Source: Actinomycetes bacterium
Lineage (GTDB): Bacteria > Actinomycetota > CADDZG01 > JAHWKV01
NCBI GenBank assembly: GCA_029263035.1
Contig: JAJCYF010000179.1
Coordinates: forward strand, 1 to 5,535
Reading direction: 5' to 3'
DNA length: 5,535 bases
This document shows, in pieces, positions 5,121 through 5,535 of this stretch; position 1 is the stretch's first letter, and the number at the start of each line of letters is the position of its first letter. Under the pieces are notes generated by a model, which worked only from the letters and a program-made list of their open reading frames with translations, did no database searches and was not told the origin of the DNA. Both the position numbers and the translations under genes were made by a program.

Positions 5121-5156
5121 TGATTAGCCCCCGGCGGTTGGGGGAACGGTCCAGGC
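5121..5156. promoter_or_regulatory. 36-base divergent intergenic region with C5/G5 inverted repeat
   Basis: Separates the GTG starts of the ligase (minus) and the methyltransferase (plus). CCCCC (5128-5132) and GGGGG (5140-5144) flank a 7-base spacer; each G-run on its own strand could also serve as the ribosome site of the gene it faces. No convincing -10 or -35 box is seen for either direction, so promoters probably lie within the opposite genes or the ligase start is further in. Confidence 0.3.
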
Positions 5157-5535
5157 GTGAAACTAATTCGTCTGCCGGGGGTGCACCGGCCGGTAAGCGA
5201 CACCTGGATGCTGGCGGAGGCCATGCGAAGTGAAGGCGTCGCCGGCAAACGGGTTGCCGACCTGTGCACCGGCACCGGCGCTCTGGCCATCAGCGCGGCC
5301 CAGGCGGGCGCCGCATCGGTAACGGCGGTGGATCTGACCCGGAGGGCGGCGCTCTGCGCTGCAGTCAACTCAAGGCTCAACAAGGTCGCCGTCGACGTGA
5401 GGCGCGGAAACCTGTTCGCCCCCCTGGCCGGCGCCCGCTTCGATGTCATCGTCTCCAACCCTCCATACATCCCTGCCGAGTCCGACGAGCTCCCCCACCG
5501 GGGTCCGAACATTCCGCTCGACGCCGGCCGCAACG
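5157..5535 (+). CDS. HemK2/MTQ2-type protein methyltransferase (partial, C-terminus outside window)
   Basis: A SAM-dependent methyltransferase; relatives (HemK/PrmC, Mtq2) methylate glutamine in the GGQ motif of release factors, but the target here is not shown. The first 126 codons are present. Motif I is VADLCTGTGALAI (33-45), the acidic end of strand 2 is TAVDL (D59), and the catalytic NPPY is SNPPYIPAESDELPHRGP (100-117). Only about 32 residues precede motif I, so the long helical N-terminal domain of bacterial PrmC is absent; this and the start PGVHRPVSDTWMLAEAM point to the shorter HemK2/MTQ2 branch. GTG 5157 gives the expected N-terminus, with GGGGGAA about 10 bases upstream. It is divergent from the ligase gene. 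The family is clear, the exact substrate is not. Confidence 0.88.
   Translation, partial: MKLIRLPGVHRPVSDTWMLAEAMRSEGVAGKRVADLCTGTGALAISAAQAGAASVTAVDLTRRAALCAAVNSRLNKVAVDVRRGNLFAPLAGARFDVIVSNPPYIPAESDELPHRGPNIPLDAGRN

Noticed and set aside
3984..5123. Plus-strand open frame of 379 codons opposite the ligase
   Set aside because: Antisense shadow of the YbdK-type ligase; composition dominated by Q, R, P, H and no recognisable motif.
5117..5533. Minus-strand open frame of 138 codons opposite the methyltransferase
   Set aside because: Antisense to a frame with intact SAM-binding and NPPY motifs; no family features of its own.
1..5535. CRISPR array, insertion sequence, tRNA/rRNA or prophage signals
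   Set aside because: I found no regularly spaced repeats, transposase motifs, long terminal inverted repeats or tRNA-like cloverleaf on reading either strand.

Overview
The window is compact, GC-rich bacterial DNA with strong G/C preference at third codon positions and GTG/TTG starts. Its protein families (a CxxC/HxxC protein of an actinobacterial type, a DUF2277 protein, a free-standing HemK2/MTQ2-type methyltransferase, a SEC-C methionine aminopeptidase) point to an actinomycete-like organism (Actinomycetota). The genus cannot be told. It looks like ordinary chromosomal DNA: I see no mobile element, CRISPR array, tRNA or rRNA.

Layout. (1) 1-1013, minus strand: three tightly packed genes read leftward. 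They are an unrecognised 115-aa Cys-containing protein, a 96-aa CxxC/HxxC putative zinc protein, and the N-terminal part of a type I methionine aminopeptidase with an N-terminal SEC-C zinc motif, cut by the window start. The first two abut (TAG directly followed by ATG) and the next pair probably overlaps by a TTGA, so they form one coupled unit. (2) 1014-1136: a divergent control region with a candidate promoter, two short inverted repeats and a strong AGGAGG site. (3) 1137-2452, plus strand: a cytosolic peroxiredoxin-like/thioredoxin-fold protein, a membrane-anchored Haem_bd protein with a CXXCH motif, and a DUF2277 protein that may have its own leaderless promoter. (4) 2453-2536: a strong hairpin (likely terminator) with alternative pairings, then a 54-aa unrecognised small gene (2537-2701). 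(5) 2732-5120, minus strand: a YbdK-type carboxylate-amine ligase followed by a cytosolic beta-lactamase-fold serine hydrolase, probably co-transcribed. (6) 5157-end, plus strand: a HemK2/MTQ2-type methyltransferase, cut by the window end and divergent from the ligase with only 36 bases between start codons.

How the genes may work together. The first block links an N-terminal-Met removing enzyme with two small Cys-rich proteins of unknown role. The second pairs a redoxin with a c-type haem protein, which hints at redox or haem chemistry across the membrane. The ligase/hydrolase pair could act on a shared small molecule. These links rest only on gene order. The least explained parts are the two small unrecognised genes (666-1013 and 2537-2701) and the structured leader before the second.
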